A stretch of 64,000 bases of DNA from Caulobacter sp. 32-67-35 (GTDB taxonomy: Bacteria; Pseudomonadota; Alphaproteobacteria; Caulobacterales; Caulobacteraceae). The DNA lies in contig NCEV01000022.1 in NCBI GenBank assembly GCA_002280875.1, positions 1-64,000 of the forward strand, written 5' to 3'. Position numbers and translations under genes: made by a program. The notes beneath the pieces were generated by a model. It ran no database searches. It was not told the origin of the DNA and worked only from the letters and a program-made list of their open reading frames with translations. Positions 1 through 8,913 of the stretch are shown here, piece after piece. How positions within the stretch are numbered: position 1 is the first letter of the stretch; every line of letters begins with the position of its first letter.

Positions 1-199
1 TAGCTACCGGAGCGGGTTAAAACCCCGCCAGCCCGGCGATGCTCCCGGATAACGGCCACGCGGAGCGTCTGTCTTCGTCGAAACGGTACTCAACTATCCA
101 ATCATCCGGGCGAGGCCCGGACGCTCCGCGACCCTTCCCATCACCATCGCAGCGAAAGCGCGAGGTTGAGAGACCGTGTCTCTATCAATCCAACAAACC

Positions 200-312
200 C
201 CGCCTTCCTCGCCCTTGTGGCGAGGACCCATGGGTCCGCTGTCTCGGCGCCTCACGATCCGGCTCAACGCCAGCGGAACGCTGGGTCCTGGGCACAGGGC
301 CCAGGAAGGCGG
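200..312. repeat. Inverted-repeat intergenic element
   Basis: The ends form a 10-base inverted repeat (CCGCCTTCCT at 200-209 and its complement at 303-312). Inside are a CCTCGCC/GGCGAGG hairpin (207-225) and a perfect 14-base palindrome, GGACCCATGGGTCC, at 224-237, plus a second GGGTCC/GGGC-rich dyad near 280-305. I see no coding signal in positions 1-381. The nested dyads suggest a REP/MITE-like element; copy number cannot be judged from one window. Confidence 0.5.
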
Positions 313-381
313 ATTTGTTTCGGTGTGGCGGGGTGTTCAGTGGCAAGTGGCGCTTGCCCGCATCCCCCCAATCACGTTCAC

Positions 382-1158
382 ATGCCCGCCAGTAAACCGG
401 GGATCGCAGCGTTGACCGAAGCCTTGATCGTGCGGGGTCTGAACAAGACCTTCGCCAAGCCCGCTGTCGTCGATCTGGACCTGACCGTCCATGCGGGCGA
501 GCTGTATGCCCTGCTGGGGCCCAATGGCGCGGGCAAGACGACGACGCTGCGGATGGTGGCCGGCCTGACCAGGCCCGACACGGGCGAGATCAGCGTCTAT
601 GGCGTCGACGCCCGCCAGGACCCGGCCGGCGCCAAGGCCCTGGTGGCCTGGGCGCCCGACGAGGCGATGATCTATGACCGGTTGACGCCGCTGGAATATC
701 TGGAGTTCGTCGCCGGCCTCTGGAACGTCGATCCTGCCCTGGCCAGGACCCGGGCCGAAGAGCTGCTGGCCAAGCTGGGCCTGGCCGACGAGGCCCGCCG
801 CCGCTGCGAGGGCTTTTCGCGCGGCATGAAGCAGAAGGTCGCCCTGGCCGGCGCCCTGATCCACGATCCGCGCCTGCTGATCCTGGACGAGCCCCTGACG
901 GGCCTGGACGCCGCCGCCGCGCGGCTGGTGAAAGACATGCTGCAGGCCCGGGTCGACGCCGGGGGCACGGTGATCCTGACCACCCACATTCTCGAAGTGG
1001 CCGAGCGGATGGCCGACCGCATCGGCATCATCGCCGGCGGCAAGTTGCTGGCCGAGGGCCGGCTGGACGAGCTGCGCGCCCAGGCCGGCCGGGCGGGCGG
1101 CAGTTCCACTCTGGAGGACGTGTTCCTGCAACTGACCGCCGAGAGCGCGTCCGCGTGA
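382..1158 (+). CDS. ABC transporter ATP-binding protein
   Basis: ATPase subunit of an ABC-2 type exporter, acting on the inner face of the cytoplasmic membrane. Visible motifs are Walker A (GPNGAGKTT), a signature-like FSRGMKQKVALAGAL, Walker B (LLILDEP) followed by LTGLD, and the switch histidine in TTHILEV. The reading frame is open further upstream, but ATG 382 gives the usual N-terminus just before the first strand, and the preceding stretch is repeat sequence. The stop overlaps the start of the permease by 4 bases, so the two are translationally coupled. The substrate is unknown. The ATPase itself is intact although its partner looks broken. Confidence 0.9.
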   Translation: MPASKPGIAALTEALIVRGLNKTFAKPAVVDLDLTVHAGELYALLGPNGAGKTTTLRMVAGLTRPDTGEISVYGVDARQDPAGAKALVAWAPDEAMIYDRLTPLEYLEFVAGLWNVDPALARTRAEELLAKLGLADEARRRCEGFSRGMKQKVALAGALIHDPRLLILDEPLTGLDAAAARLVKDMLQARVDAGGTVILTTHILEVAERMADRIGIIAGGKLLAEGRLDELRAQAGRAGGSSTLEDVFLQLTAESASA

Positions 1159-2644
1159 GCCTGTTCAGACCCGCCAGCGCGGCCTGGTTGCTGGCCCACG
1201 AGATGCGGCTGGCTTGGCGCGGCTATCGCGGCAGCCGCTCGGGCAAGGGGGGCGGCGCCCTGATCGGCCTGGGGATCCTGTTCGCCTTCGCCTGCCTGGG
1301 CGGGGTGCTGCTGGCCCTGGCCGTGCATGGCCACGCGGTGCCGATCCATCCGCTGGCCGTGCTGATCGCCGACCTGTTGTGTGCGATCGTCCTGACCCTG
1401 ATGCTGTCCCAGACCCTGGGGGCGTCGGCCGAGGCGCTGTATGAGCGCGGCGATCTGGATTTGCTGTTCTCCTCGCCGATCGCGCCGGAAAAGGTGCTGC
1501 TGGTGCGCTCGCTGGGCGTCGCCACCGGGGTCGCGACCATCTTCATGGTCTTCGCCGCCCCGCTTCTGTTGCCGTCGATCCTGTATGGCCATCCGGGGTG
1601 GCTGGGGGTGTTTGGCGTGCTGATCGCCCTGGCCCTGACCGCCACCGCCGTGGGCCTGATCCTGGCCATGGCGCTGTTTGCCCTGATCGGTCCGCGCCGC
1701 ACGCGCACCGTGGCCCAGGTGCTGGCGGCCGTGGTCGGCGCGGCCTTTTTCCTGGCCAGCCAGGCGCGCACCCTGTTGGGCGAGACGGCCAGTGAGACCC
1801 TCTATGCCGACATCGCCCGCGAGGCGATGGACGGTCGCCTGACCCCGCCGCCCTGGGCCAGCCTGCCGCTGCGCGCCATGCTCGGCGAGCCCCTGCCGCT
1901 GCTGGGCATGATGGCCGTGGGCGCGGGCCTGTTCTGGCTGGCGACCACGGCCCTGGGACGCCGGTTCTCCGACGCCGCTGCGGCGGCGCAGGGGGCGGCG
2001 TCGAAACGTCCGCGCGGCGCGGTGAAACCCGCCGGCGCCTTCGCGGCCGGGGCCTTCAAGGCCACGGTGCGCAAGGAGCTGCGGCTGGTGGGACGCGACG
2101 CCACCCTGCTGTCGCAGGTGCTGCTGCGGGTGCTGTATCTGATCCCTCTGGCCCTGGTGCTGGCCCGCTCGGCCGCCAAGGTGGACGCCATTGCCCTGGC
2201 TGGCGGGGCGGGCATCGTCGCCTTCATGGCCGGACAGGTGGCCGGACCTCGACCACCACCCTGCGCCGGGCCAAGCTGGTCGCGGCCCTGATCCCGGTGG
2301 CCCTGTTGCTGGTCCTGCCGATCGCGGCCCTGACCTGGTTCCAGCCCCTGACCGGCCTGATCACCGCCGTCGGCGCGGGCCTGGCCGCCCTGTCCTGCGG
2401 GCTGATCAATGTCTGGCATCAGAAGCCGGGCAAGCGGGCCGACTTTAACCGCCGTCGCGGCGCCTCGTGGCTGGCCACCCTGGCCGAGATCATGATCGGC
2501 GGCCTGATCGCCGGCGCCACCACCCTGACGGTGATGGGTCTGGCCGGCTGGGCCGCGCCGCTGCTGATCGTGGCCCTGACGGTGCTGATGGTGATGCGGC
2601 GAACCGACGAGCAGATCGGCAGGGCGTTGAGACTGGCGGGTTAG
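1155..2644 (+). pseudogene. ABC-2 permease, frameshifted with probable internal deletion
   Basis: Membrane subunit partner of the upstream ATPase. The GTG start at 1155 overlaps the ATPase stop. The first part (1155-2291) has several hydrophobic segments and runs well until MAGQVAG near 2243, then becomes an unlikely Pro-rich tail ending at 2291. A second frame contains TTTLRRAKLVAALIPVALLL and further membrane segments to 2644. Joining the two frames at about 2245 restores a plausible permease, but from memory of the family roughly 20 residues between the halves seem missing, so this is more than a one-base slip. It is either a real pseudogene or an assembly deletion. It overlaps the next gene tail-to-tail by 4 bases. 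Confidence 0.7.
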
Positions 2645-4956
2645 GCGTCCAGCAGCGCCCGGATGTGACAGACCACGCCGGCCGGTTCGAACTTGATGGA
2701 GGCCTCGCCCGACAGTTCGGCGGCCAGGCCGCGCTCGATCAGGCGGGAGCCGAAGCCGCGCTGGGTGGGCGGCTTGACGGGCGGGCCGCCGCTCTCGGTC
2801 CAGGTCAGGTCCAGCCGCTGGGCGCCGCCGCCGGGCGCCAGGTCCCAGACAATGCGGATGCGGCCGTCGGGAACCGACAGCGCGCCGTACTTGACCGCAT
2901 TGGTGGCCAGTTCATGCAGGGCCATCGAGAGCGACAGGGCCGCGCGCGGCGACAGCCGGATGGCAGGCCCCTTCAGCTCGAATCGCGTCGGACCGCCGTG
3001 CAGCACCGACAGGCGCGCGGCGATGTCGTGCAGCTCGGCGCCCTCCCAGTTTTCGCGGGTCAGCAGATCATGGGCCTCGGACAGGGCGACGATGCGGCTG
3101 GTAAAGGCCTCCTGGGCTTGGGGCAGGGGGCGCGAGGCGTTGAAGCTCTGGGCCGCTATGGCCTGGATCGTGGCCAGCGAGTTCTTCACCCGGTGGTTCA
3201 GCTCGTTGACCAGCAGGCGCAGGTGCATCTCGGCCCGTTTGCGGTCGGTGATGTTGACCGTGGCGCCCAGCAGGCGGGTGGCCTTGCCCTCGGGCGAGAA
3301 GAAGGCCTGGCCCTTGGCCGTGATCCAGCGCTCCTGACCGTCGTCCCGGCCGATGGCGCGAAACTCGATGACGTAGTCGGCGCGGATGCGGGGATCCAGA
3401 GCCCGGGCGATGGCGGCGCGCGTGGGCTCCTGGTCATCGGGGTGAAGGCGATCGTAGAAGGTGTCGAGGGTGACCGGCTCGCCCGCAGGCACGCCGAACA
3501 TCGCATAGCAGCGGTCCGACCAGGTCAGCAGGCCCGACCCGACATCCAGTTCCCAGACCCCCAGATCGGCGGCGTCGACGGCCAGGCGCAGGGTCTCTTC
3601 CTGCAGCAGCAGATTGGCCTCGGTCTCCTTGCGGTCGGTGACGTCGGAAATCACGCCCACGAAGCGGGTGCAGCGGTCGCCGTCGAAATAGGCCCGTCCG
3701 AAGGTCTCGAGCCAGCGCAGCGCGCCGTCACTGGCGCGGCGGATCCGGTACTCATGATTGATCCGGCCATCGCCGGAGGGGTCCATGGCTGCGGCCACCG
3801 CCGTGCGCATACCGGACAGGTCGTCGGGATGGATCAGGCTTTCGAAGGCCTCGTGGGTGTTTTCAAAGTCATCGTCGATGCCGAAGATCGCTCTGGCCCG
3901 TGCGTCCCAGAACCGTACGCCGGCGTGGGGATTGTGATCCCACCGGCCCATGCGCGCGGCGCCGACGGCCAGATCCAGATCGGCCTGCGCCGCCAGCAGC
4001 GCCGCCTCGACCGCCTTGCGCTCGGTGATGTCGAGCACCACGCCGGTGTTGCGGGCCGGACGACCATCGGCGTCGAGGTAGCAACTGCCGCGCGTATAGA
4101 CCCAGCGGATCGAGCCATCACTCTGAACCAGCCGATATTCGTCGGCGAAGTCGCCGCCGGTTTCCATGGCCGCCAGACTGATCTGGCGGATCCGCTCGCG
4201 GTCTTCGGGATGGACGGCAGGGGTGAAGCTGTGCACCGGCAGGCCCGCCTCGACATAGTCGGGCGACAGCGAATGCAGCGCCGCATAGCCGGCGTCGGCA
4301 TAGACCTTGTCGGCCTGGATATCCCAGTCCCAGGCGCCAACCCCGCCGGCCGCCTCGATCGCCAGACGATAGCGCCGCTCGGTCTGGCGCAGGGTGCGTT
4401 CGGTCTCGACCGCCTCGGTCAGTTCCACGGCGGTGATCAGCACACCGCCGACACCGGTCGGGGCGGTGGTATCGGGCAGGGGGCTGTAGCTGATGTTGAA
4501 ATGTCCGATCCTGGGCGTGGGATCGTCCGCGCGCTTGATGCTCAGCGCCATTTTTTCGAGGGCGTAGCCGCCGCTGGTCCCAGCCAGGATGTTCTCGTGC
4601 ATCGTCCGCAGGCTGGCCTGAAACGCGTCGGAGTGCTGGCTGAAGCGCATGCCCAGCGCTGCGGGGTGCAACTCGTGCAGGGCGGGCGCGTAGGCGTCGT
4701 TATAGATCAGGCACAGCTCGGGGCCCCAGCGTACAGCCATGGGGAAGTTGGTGGCCAGGATCATGTCGACGGCCAGGCGCAGGCTTGGCGGCCAGGTTTC
4801 CATCGGGCCGATGGGCGTCCTTGACCAGTCGAAGGCGCGGACGCGCTCGTTCATCTCGCCGCCAGCGATCCTGGTCAGCGCCAGTTCAACGCGTGGCTTT
4901 ACCTCCGCCATCGCGAATGTCCCCTCCCACCGGTCAGTGACCGGTCCCTCGGACAT
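2641..4956 (-). CDS. Multi-PAS HWE-family sensor histidine kinase
   Basis: Cytoplasmic sensor kinase of about 771 residues. No membrane segments are apparent. An N-terminal PAS/GAF-like module (residues 30-190) is followed by three PAS_3-type repeats, each ending in the typical VxxDITERK or equivalent (about 200-560). The C-terminus is an HWE kinase: phospho-acceptor His near residue 588 in LVNELNHRVKNS, an ATPase N-box in LHELATNAVKYGAL, and a GFGSRLIERGL motif. No receiver domain is fused and no response regulator is adjacent. A second Met at 4911 is an alternative start. HWE kinases often feed PhyR-type general stress signalling, but the partner here is unknown. Confidence 0.88.
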   Translation of the reverse strand: MSEGPVTDRWEGTFAMAEVKPRVELALTRIAGGEMNERVRAFDWSRTPIGPMETWPPSLRLAVDMILATNFPMAVRWGPELCLIYNDAYAPALHELHPAALGMRFSQHSDAFQASLRTMHENILAGTSGGYALEKMALSIKRADDPTPRIGHFNISYSPLPDTTAPTGVGGVLITAVELTEAVETERTLRQTERRYRLAIEAAGGVGAWDWDIQADKVYADAGYAALHSLSPDYVEAGLPVHSFTPAVHPEDRERIRQISLAAMETGGDFADEYRLVQSDGSIRWVYTRGSCYLDADGRPARNTGVVLDITERKAVEAALLAAQADLDLAVGAARMGRWDHNPHAGVRFWDARARAIFGIDDDFENTHEAFESLIHPDDLSGMRTAVAAAMDPSGDGRINHEYRIRRASDGALRWLETFGRAYFDGDRCTRFVGVISDVTDRKETEANLLLQEETLRLAVDAADLGVWELDVGSGLLTWSDRCYAMFGVPAGEPVTLDTFYDRLHPDDQEPTRAAIARALDPRIRADYVIEFRAIGRDDGQERWITAKGQAFFSPEGKATRLLGATVNITDRKRAEMHLRLLVNELNHRVKNSLATIQAIAAQSFNASRPLPQAQEAFTSRIVALSEAHDLLTRENWEGAELHDIAARLSVLHGGPTRFELKGPAIRLSPRAALSLSMALHELATNAVKYGALSVPDGRIRIVWDLAPGGGAQRLDLTWTESGGPPVKPPTQRGFGSRLIERGLAAELSGEASIKFEPAGVVCHIRALLDA

Positions 4957-5132
4957 GGTGAACCCATCGCGAAGCTTGATTCAAGGCTTGTCTGGCCTGG
5001 ATAGACCCACCCCGGGGCGCCGGGCCGGTTCACGGACGGAAAAACGGCCGCTTTCGTCCCTCGGGATGAAAACGGCCGCCAATTCAGTCATATGACAGGG
5101 CGCGCCTCAAGTCGGCGTACCCATTTTGGGGA

Positions 5133-6545
5133 TCAGTCGATCGGGTTCCAGCGCTCGGCCGGCGCCGTGGCGCTGACGCGCTTGGGGCCGCGATAGTCGC
5201 CGCCGGCCGGCTTGGCCGCGGCGTTCGAAGGGCCATTGCGACCGCGACCCTGGCCCTGGCCCGGGCTCTTGGCCTGATCACCGCCGCGCGCGGGGCGATT
5301 GCGCTGGCGACGCAGTTCGGCCGGCACGTTGTTGCGCGGGTCGGCGCGACGCGGATCGACGTACTTTTCCGGCGGGGCCAGCTTGTCGGCGACAGCGGCG
5401 GCGGCGGCGAGGCTCTTGTCGTTGCGGCGATCGAAGGTCGGGATCGTCTGGCGGGTAGCCTTCTGGATGTCGCGCAGCAGGGTGCGTTCGTCATCGGCGC
5501 AGAAGCTGATGGCGATGCCTTCCTTGCCCTTGCGGGCGGTCCGGCCGATGCGGTGGACGTAGGATTCCGGCACGTTGGGCAGTTCGAAGTTGAACACGTG
5601 GCTGACGTCGTTGACGTCGATGCCGCGCGCGGCGATGTCGGTGGCGATCAGCGCCTTGACCTGGCCGGCCTTGAAGGCGGCGAGGGCGCGTTCACGCTGG
5701 CCTTGCGTCTTGTCGCCGTGGATGGCGGCCGCTTCGATGCCGCTGGCGACCAGATACTTGGCCACCCGGTCGGCGCCGCGCTTGGTGCGGGTGAAGACGA
5801 TCGAGCGTTCGACGGCGCTGTCGGCCAGCAGTTCGGCCAGCAGGGGGCGCTTGCGCTGGGCCTCGATGAAGATCAGCGACTGCTGGATGCGTTCGACGGT
5901 GGTGGCTTGCGGGGTGACCGACACCTGGGCCGGGTTCTTCAGCAGCTCGCCGGCCAGCTTGCCGATTTCGTTGGGCATGGTGGCCGAGAAGAACAGGTTC
6001 TGGCGTTCCTTGGGCAGCTGGCTGGCGATCTTGCGGATCGGCACCACGAAGCCCAGGTCGAGCATCTGGTCGGCTTCGTCGAGCACGAAGATCTCGACGC
6101 CGTTCAGGTGAGCCGACTTTTCGCCCAGGTGGTCCATCAGACGGCCCGGAGTGGCCACGACCACGTCGACGCCGGCCGCCAGGGCCTTCATCTGCGGGCC
6201 ATACTTCACGCCGCCGAAGATGGTGGCGACGGTCAGGCCCATGTGCTTGCCATAGTCACGGAAGCTGTCGGCGATCTGGGTGGCCAGCTCGCGGGTCGGC
6301 GACAGGACCAGGCAGCGGAAGCCGCGGCGCGGAGCCGGCTTCTTGTCTTCGGCCAGGCGATGCAGGATCGGCAGGGCGAAGGCGGCGGTCTTGCCGGTGC
6401 CGGTCTGGGCGATGCCCAGCAGGTCGCGGCCGGTCATGACCGTGGGGATGGCCTGCGCCTGGATCGGGGTGGGGGTGGTATAGCCCTTGTCAGTCAGGGC
6501 CTTGAGAAGCGGCTTGGCCAGGCCAAGGTCAGAAAATTGAGTCAA
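5133..6545 (-). CDS. rhlE: DEAD-box ATP-dependent RNA helicase, RhlE type
   Basis: RNA helicase that remodels structured RNA, with likely roles in ribosome assembly or mRNA decay. The N-terminal Q motif (FSDLGLAKPLLKAL...PTPIQ) precedes motif I (AQTGTGKT), Ia (PTRELATQI), DEAD (DEADQMLDLGF), SAT, and the C-terminal motif VI (HRIGRTARKGKEG). The last 90 residues are a basic, Gly/Arg/Asn/Pro-rich tail typical of RhlE-like RNA-binding extensions. Length is 470 residues. The start MTQFSDLGL fits the family directly. The gene is monocistronic. Paralogue assignment (RhlE rather than DbpA or SrmB) rests on the short Q-motif leader and basic tail. Confidence 0.88.
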   Translation of the reverse strand: MTQFSDLGLAKPLLKALTDKGYTTPTPIQAQAIPTVMTGRDLLGIAQTGTGKTAAFALPILHRLAEDKKPAPRRGFRCLVLSPTRELATQIADSFRDYGKHMGLTVATIFGGVKYGPQMKALAAGVDVVVATPGRLMDHLGEKSAHLNGVEIFVLDEADQMLDLGFVVPIRKIASQLPKERQNLFFSATMPNEIGKLAGELLKNPAQVSVTPQATTVERIQQSLIFIEAQRKRPLLAELLADSAVERSIVFTRTKRGADRVAKYLVASGIEAAAIHGDKTQGQRERALAAFKAGQVKALIATDIAARGIDVNDVSHVFNFELPNVPESYVHRIGRTARKGKEGIAISFCADDERTLLRDIQKATRQTIPTFDRRNDKSLAAAAAVADKLAPPEKYVDPRRADPRNNVPAELRRQRNRPARGGDQAKSPGQGQGRGRNGPSNAAAKPAGGDYRGPKRVSATAPAERWNPID

Positions 6546-6779
6546 GTCGGGTGTCTTTCAGACAAGGCCGCATGACGGCGCGCGCGGTCCTCGCGCGGCT
6601 CGCCCATGAGGCGGGTCGGTTGGGGAGCGCCCCGCGTGGCCCGGGCGGTCTTATGGACGTTTCAGGGCGCTCGACAGGCTGGTCCTAGAGGGACCTTCAC
6701 GCGGCTGGAGCACCGATAGCGCCTAAGGGCGCAAACCCCGTATCGTTTGTTGCAGGTGCGAAGTCAAGAGCAAGGCCCT

Positions 6780-6892
6780 GATCCTCCCCTTTTGGGGGAG
6801 GTGGCCCGGAGGGTCGGAGGTGGGCAGCTCGGCCGACATCCAGCTTGCCCCCTCCGTCGGCTTCGCCGGCGCCTCCCCAAAAGGGGAGGATC
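6780..6892. repeat. Paired-hairpin intergenic repeat
   Basis: Two G/C-rich hairpins face each other: CCTCCCCTTTTGGGGGAGG at the left end and CCTCCCCAAAAGGGGAGG at the right. Together they make the outer arms of a roughly 110-base inverted repeat starting GATCCTCCCC and ending GGGGAGGATC. The right end abuts the stop codon of the minus-strand gene, so it may also act as its 3' hairpin. The rest of the helicase upstream region (6546-6779) holds no gene I can support. The organisation is REP/BIME-like; mobility is inferred only. Confidence 0.55.
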
Positions 6893-7332
6893 TACTGCTT
6901 GGCCTTGGGTTGGGCATGGAAGGTCTTGTTGACGATCTTCCAGCCGTCCTGCGTCTTCAGCAGGTGCATGTAGTCGGTGAAGACGACGGTGGGATAGTCG
7001 AGCACGATCTTGGCGCTGGCGGCCGTGCCGGTGATGTCGATCGATTCGATCGAGCGCTTGCGTTGGGCCTCGTCGGCGGGCGGCTTGCCGCTGGCGCCGG
7101 CGACATACTCGTCGTCGCTGCGCGTGGCGTACTGGCCCTCGCGGATCCATTGCAGTCGCGCCTCGTCGTGGAAGGACTGGCGAAACGCCTTGGGGTCGCC
7201 CGTCGCGTGACCCGCCAGATAGTGCTCCAGCGCCTTGCGAACGCCAGCTTCTTCAGGATTGGCCTGGGCCAGGGCCGGGCCGGCGATCAGCAGGGCGAGA
7301 CCTGCGGCGATGGTCGCGATCGGTCGATACAT
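6892..7332 (-). CDS. Exported NTF2-like / lumazine-binding-type protein
   Basis: A 146-residue protein with an N-terminal signal peptide (cleavage likely after GPALAQA, about residue 23). The mature part has the SnoaL/NTF2-like layout: a helical start ('GVRKALEHYLAGHATGDP'), a 'FHDEARLQW' strand, and the closing 'TQDGWKIVNKTFHA' strand seen in the Lumazine_bd_2 group. These proteins are periplasmic with unknown substrates; no catalytic residues can be named. It is divergent from mutT. Start chosen because it gives a complete signal peptide. Confidence 0.75.
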   Translation of the reverse strand: MYRPIATIAAGLALLIAGPALAQANPEEAGVRKALEHYLAGHATGDPKAFRQSFHDEARLQWIREGQYATRSDDEYVAGASGKPPADEAQRKRSIESIDITGTAASAKIVLDYPTVVFTDYMHLLKTQDGWKIVNKTFHAQPKAKQ

Positions 7333-7433
7333 GGCGGTTCCCTCCAGCCCGTTTTGGTGAAGCTAGGCAGGCAATATGGCGGCCATGCGGCCAAGCTCTT
7401 GCCAGCCGGGTTTCCCCACGCCACACCCGCTTC

Positions 7434-7838
7434 ATGACCAAGCCCACTGTCCTCGTCGCCGCCGCCGCCATGATCGATGTCGATGGTCGCGTGCTGATCT
7501 GCCAGCGGCCCCAGGGCAAGCAACTGGCGGGGCTGTGGGAGTTTCCGGGCGGCAAGGTCGAGCTTGGCGAGACCCCGGAAGAGTGCCTGATCCGCGAACT
7601 GCAAGAAGAACTGGGCATCAAGGTCGCTCAATCCTGCCTCGCGCCGTTTGTTTTTGCGTCCCACAGTTACGAGTCTTTTCACGTCCTGATGCCACTCTAC
7701 TTGCTGCGCCGCTGGGAAGGCCTGGTCACGCGCAAGGAGCATGAGGCGCTGGCATGGGTAAAGCCGGACAAACTCGCGGACTATCCGATGCCGCCGGCGG
7801 ACGTCCCGCTCGTGGCGTGGCTGCGCGACCTGCTCTGA
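7434..7838 (+). CDS. mutT: NUDIX hydrolase, MutT-like 8-oxo-dGTP diphosphatase
   Basis: House-cleaning pyrophosphatase that removes oxidised dGTP from the nucleotide pool and so limits A:T to C:G transversions. The full Nudix box is present (GGKVELGETPEEC...RELQEELGI, about residues 40-62), with the MutT-like lead WEFPGGK just before it. At 134 residues the length is normal for MutT. The terminal EALAWVKPDKLADYPMPPAD is also typical. The 3' end overlaps the reading frame of the next small protein, so they are probably co-transcribed. Confidence 0.88.
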   Translation: MTKPTVLVAAAAMIDVDGRVLICQRPQGKQLAGLWEFPGGKVELGETPEECLIRELQEELGIKVAQSCLAPFVFASHSYESFHVLMPLYLLRRWEGLVTRKEHEALAWVKPDKLADYPMPPADVPLVAWLRDLL

Positions 7839-8005
7839 AGCGTTTCGGGCGCAACCAGAGCGGCGCCACCGCTGTCGAGGTCGGTCTGCTGGTCGCGGGC
7901 CTCTGCATCGCCATCATCAGCGCCGTCTCGATGCTGAGCGGCGGGATCAGCACCAGCTTCACCAAGACCTCGACCGCGATGAGCACGGCCAACAGCGGCA
8001 GCTAA
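7754..8005 (+). CDS. Flp/Fap-type pilin-like small protein
   Basis: Small secreted or membrane protein with the Flp pilin core: a short basic lead (KRFGRNQSG), then ATAVEVGLLVAGLCIAIISAV, which has the conserved Glu five positions after the Gly of a prepilin site and a hydrophobic helix. The mature part ends in Ser/Thr-rich sequence. ATG 7754 has a reasonable AAGGAG upstream but overlaps mutT by 85 bases; GTG 7817 would give a more typical 62-residue prepilin. There is no tad/cpa cluster nearby, so this is an orphan pilin. The gene meets the next minus-strand gene tail-to-tail with a 4-base overlap. Confidence 0.65.
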   Translation: MGKAGQTRGLSDAAGGRPARGVAARPALKRFGRNQSGATAVEVGLLVAGLCIAIISAVSMLSGGISTSFTKTSTAMSTANSGS

Positions 8006-8913
8006 ACCGGCTTTTCGCCCGCCGACTGTTCCTGAACACCCAGGGCGTCGGCCAGCCGCATCTTGGCCGAGCCGGGCCGCAGCGGCTTCTGCTGGCTTTC
8101 GTGCGGCGCCCAGCCCGTCACCGCCACGATCTCGAACGTCGCCGGCACGCGGCCATCCGCCTCGGCGAAGCGCTCGACATAGAGCTCCATCGCCCGGGCC
8201 AGCACGCGCCGGCTCATCGGCTTGCGGGAGCGGTCCAGCAGCACGCTGGTCTCGCCCATGCGTCGCAGATCGCGCAGCAGTTCGATGGGGTGGCCATAGC
8301 GCACCTTCACCCGGTCGACATCGGCTACCGGCAGGGCGAAGCCCGCCCGTTGCAGCAGGCCCGCCGCATCGATGGCGTCGGCGAAGGGCGAAACGCGGAA
8401 GGACGCGCCGCCGCTGACCTCGTCCTCGGCCTGCAGCAGGGCCTGGCGCAGCTCGGTCAGGGTGGCCCCGCCAAAGATCGCGCCGATGAACAGGCCATCG
8501 GGGCGCAAGGCCCGGCGGATCTGGATCAGCGCGCCGACCAGGTCATTGGTCCAGTGCAGCGACAGGGTCGAGACGGCCAGGTCCAGCGTCGCGTCGCCGA
8601 ACGGCAGACGCTCCTCGTCGGCGACTACCTTCAGGCCATTACCGACGCCGAGCATGCGGGCCGACAGGTCGGTCTGGAACAGCACGTCGATATTGGCCGC
8701 CGCGTCGCTCTCGGCGAGAGCTTCCGAGAAAGCCCCGTTTCTCGATCCCAGATCGACGGCGACCGGAAAGCGTCGCAGGATCGTCTCCAGCCGCATGACG
8801 ACATCCTGCGCCACGCGGCGCTTGAGGAAGTCAGCCGACGCGTAGTCAGGCGCAGCGCGGTCGAGGCGGACCTTCAGAAGGTCGCGGTCGAAGAGGAGGG
8901 GCGAGGCGGTCAT
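8002..8913 (-). CDS. SAM-dependent methyltransferase (BioC/NDUFAF5-like)
   Basis: A class I methyltransferase of 303 residues. The SAM-binding region reads AVDLGSRNGAFSEAL, followed by an acidic strand and the DLAVSTLSLHWTNDL segment that is characteristic of the BioC/NDUFAF5 branch. The N-terminus (MTASPLLFDRDLLKVRLDRAA) matches the conserved 'FDR..' opening of that family, so start 8913 is preferred over the longer frame to 9114, which runs through the divergent comF gene. The methyl acceptor is unknown; biotin synthesis or respiratory-complex assembly are the options suggested by relatives. The start codon overlaps that of comF on the other strand. Confidence 0.8.
   Translation of the reverse strand: MTASPLLFDRDLLKVRLDRAAPDYASADFLKRRVAQDVVMRLETILRRFPVAVDLGSRNGAFSEALAESDAAANIDVLFQTDLSARMLGVGNGLKVVADEERLPFGDATLDLAVSTLSLHWTNDLVGALIQIRRALRPDGLFIGAIFGGATLTELRQALLQAEDEVSGGASFRVSPFADAIDAAGLLQRAGFALPVADVDRVKVRYGHPIELLRDLRRMGETSVLLDRSRKPMSRRVLARAMELYVERFAEADGRVPATFEIVAVTGWAPHESQQKPLRPGSAKMRLADALGVQEQSAGEKPV

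Noticed and set aside
2467-4824. Long plus-strand frame of 785 codons opposite the PAS kinase
   Set aside because: It is the antisense shadow of a strongly conserved kinase in GC-rich DNA; composition is Gly/Ala/Arg-biased and no domain is seen.
5553-6575. Plus-strand frame of 340 codons opposite the RNA helicase
   Set aside because: Shadow of the rhlE gene, with no protein-like motifs.
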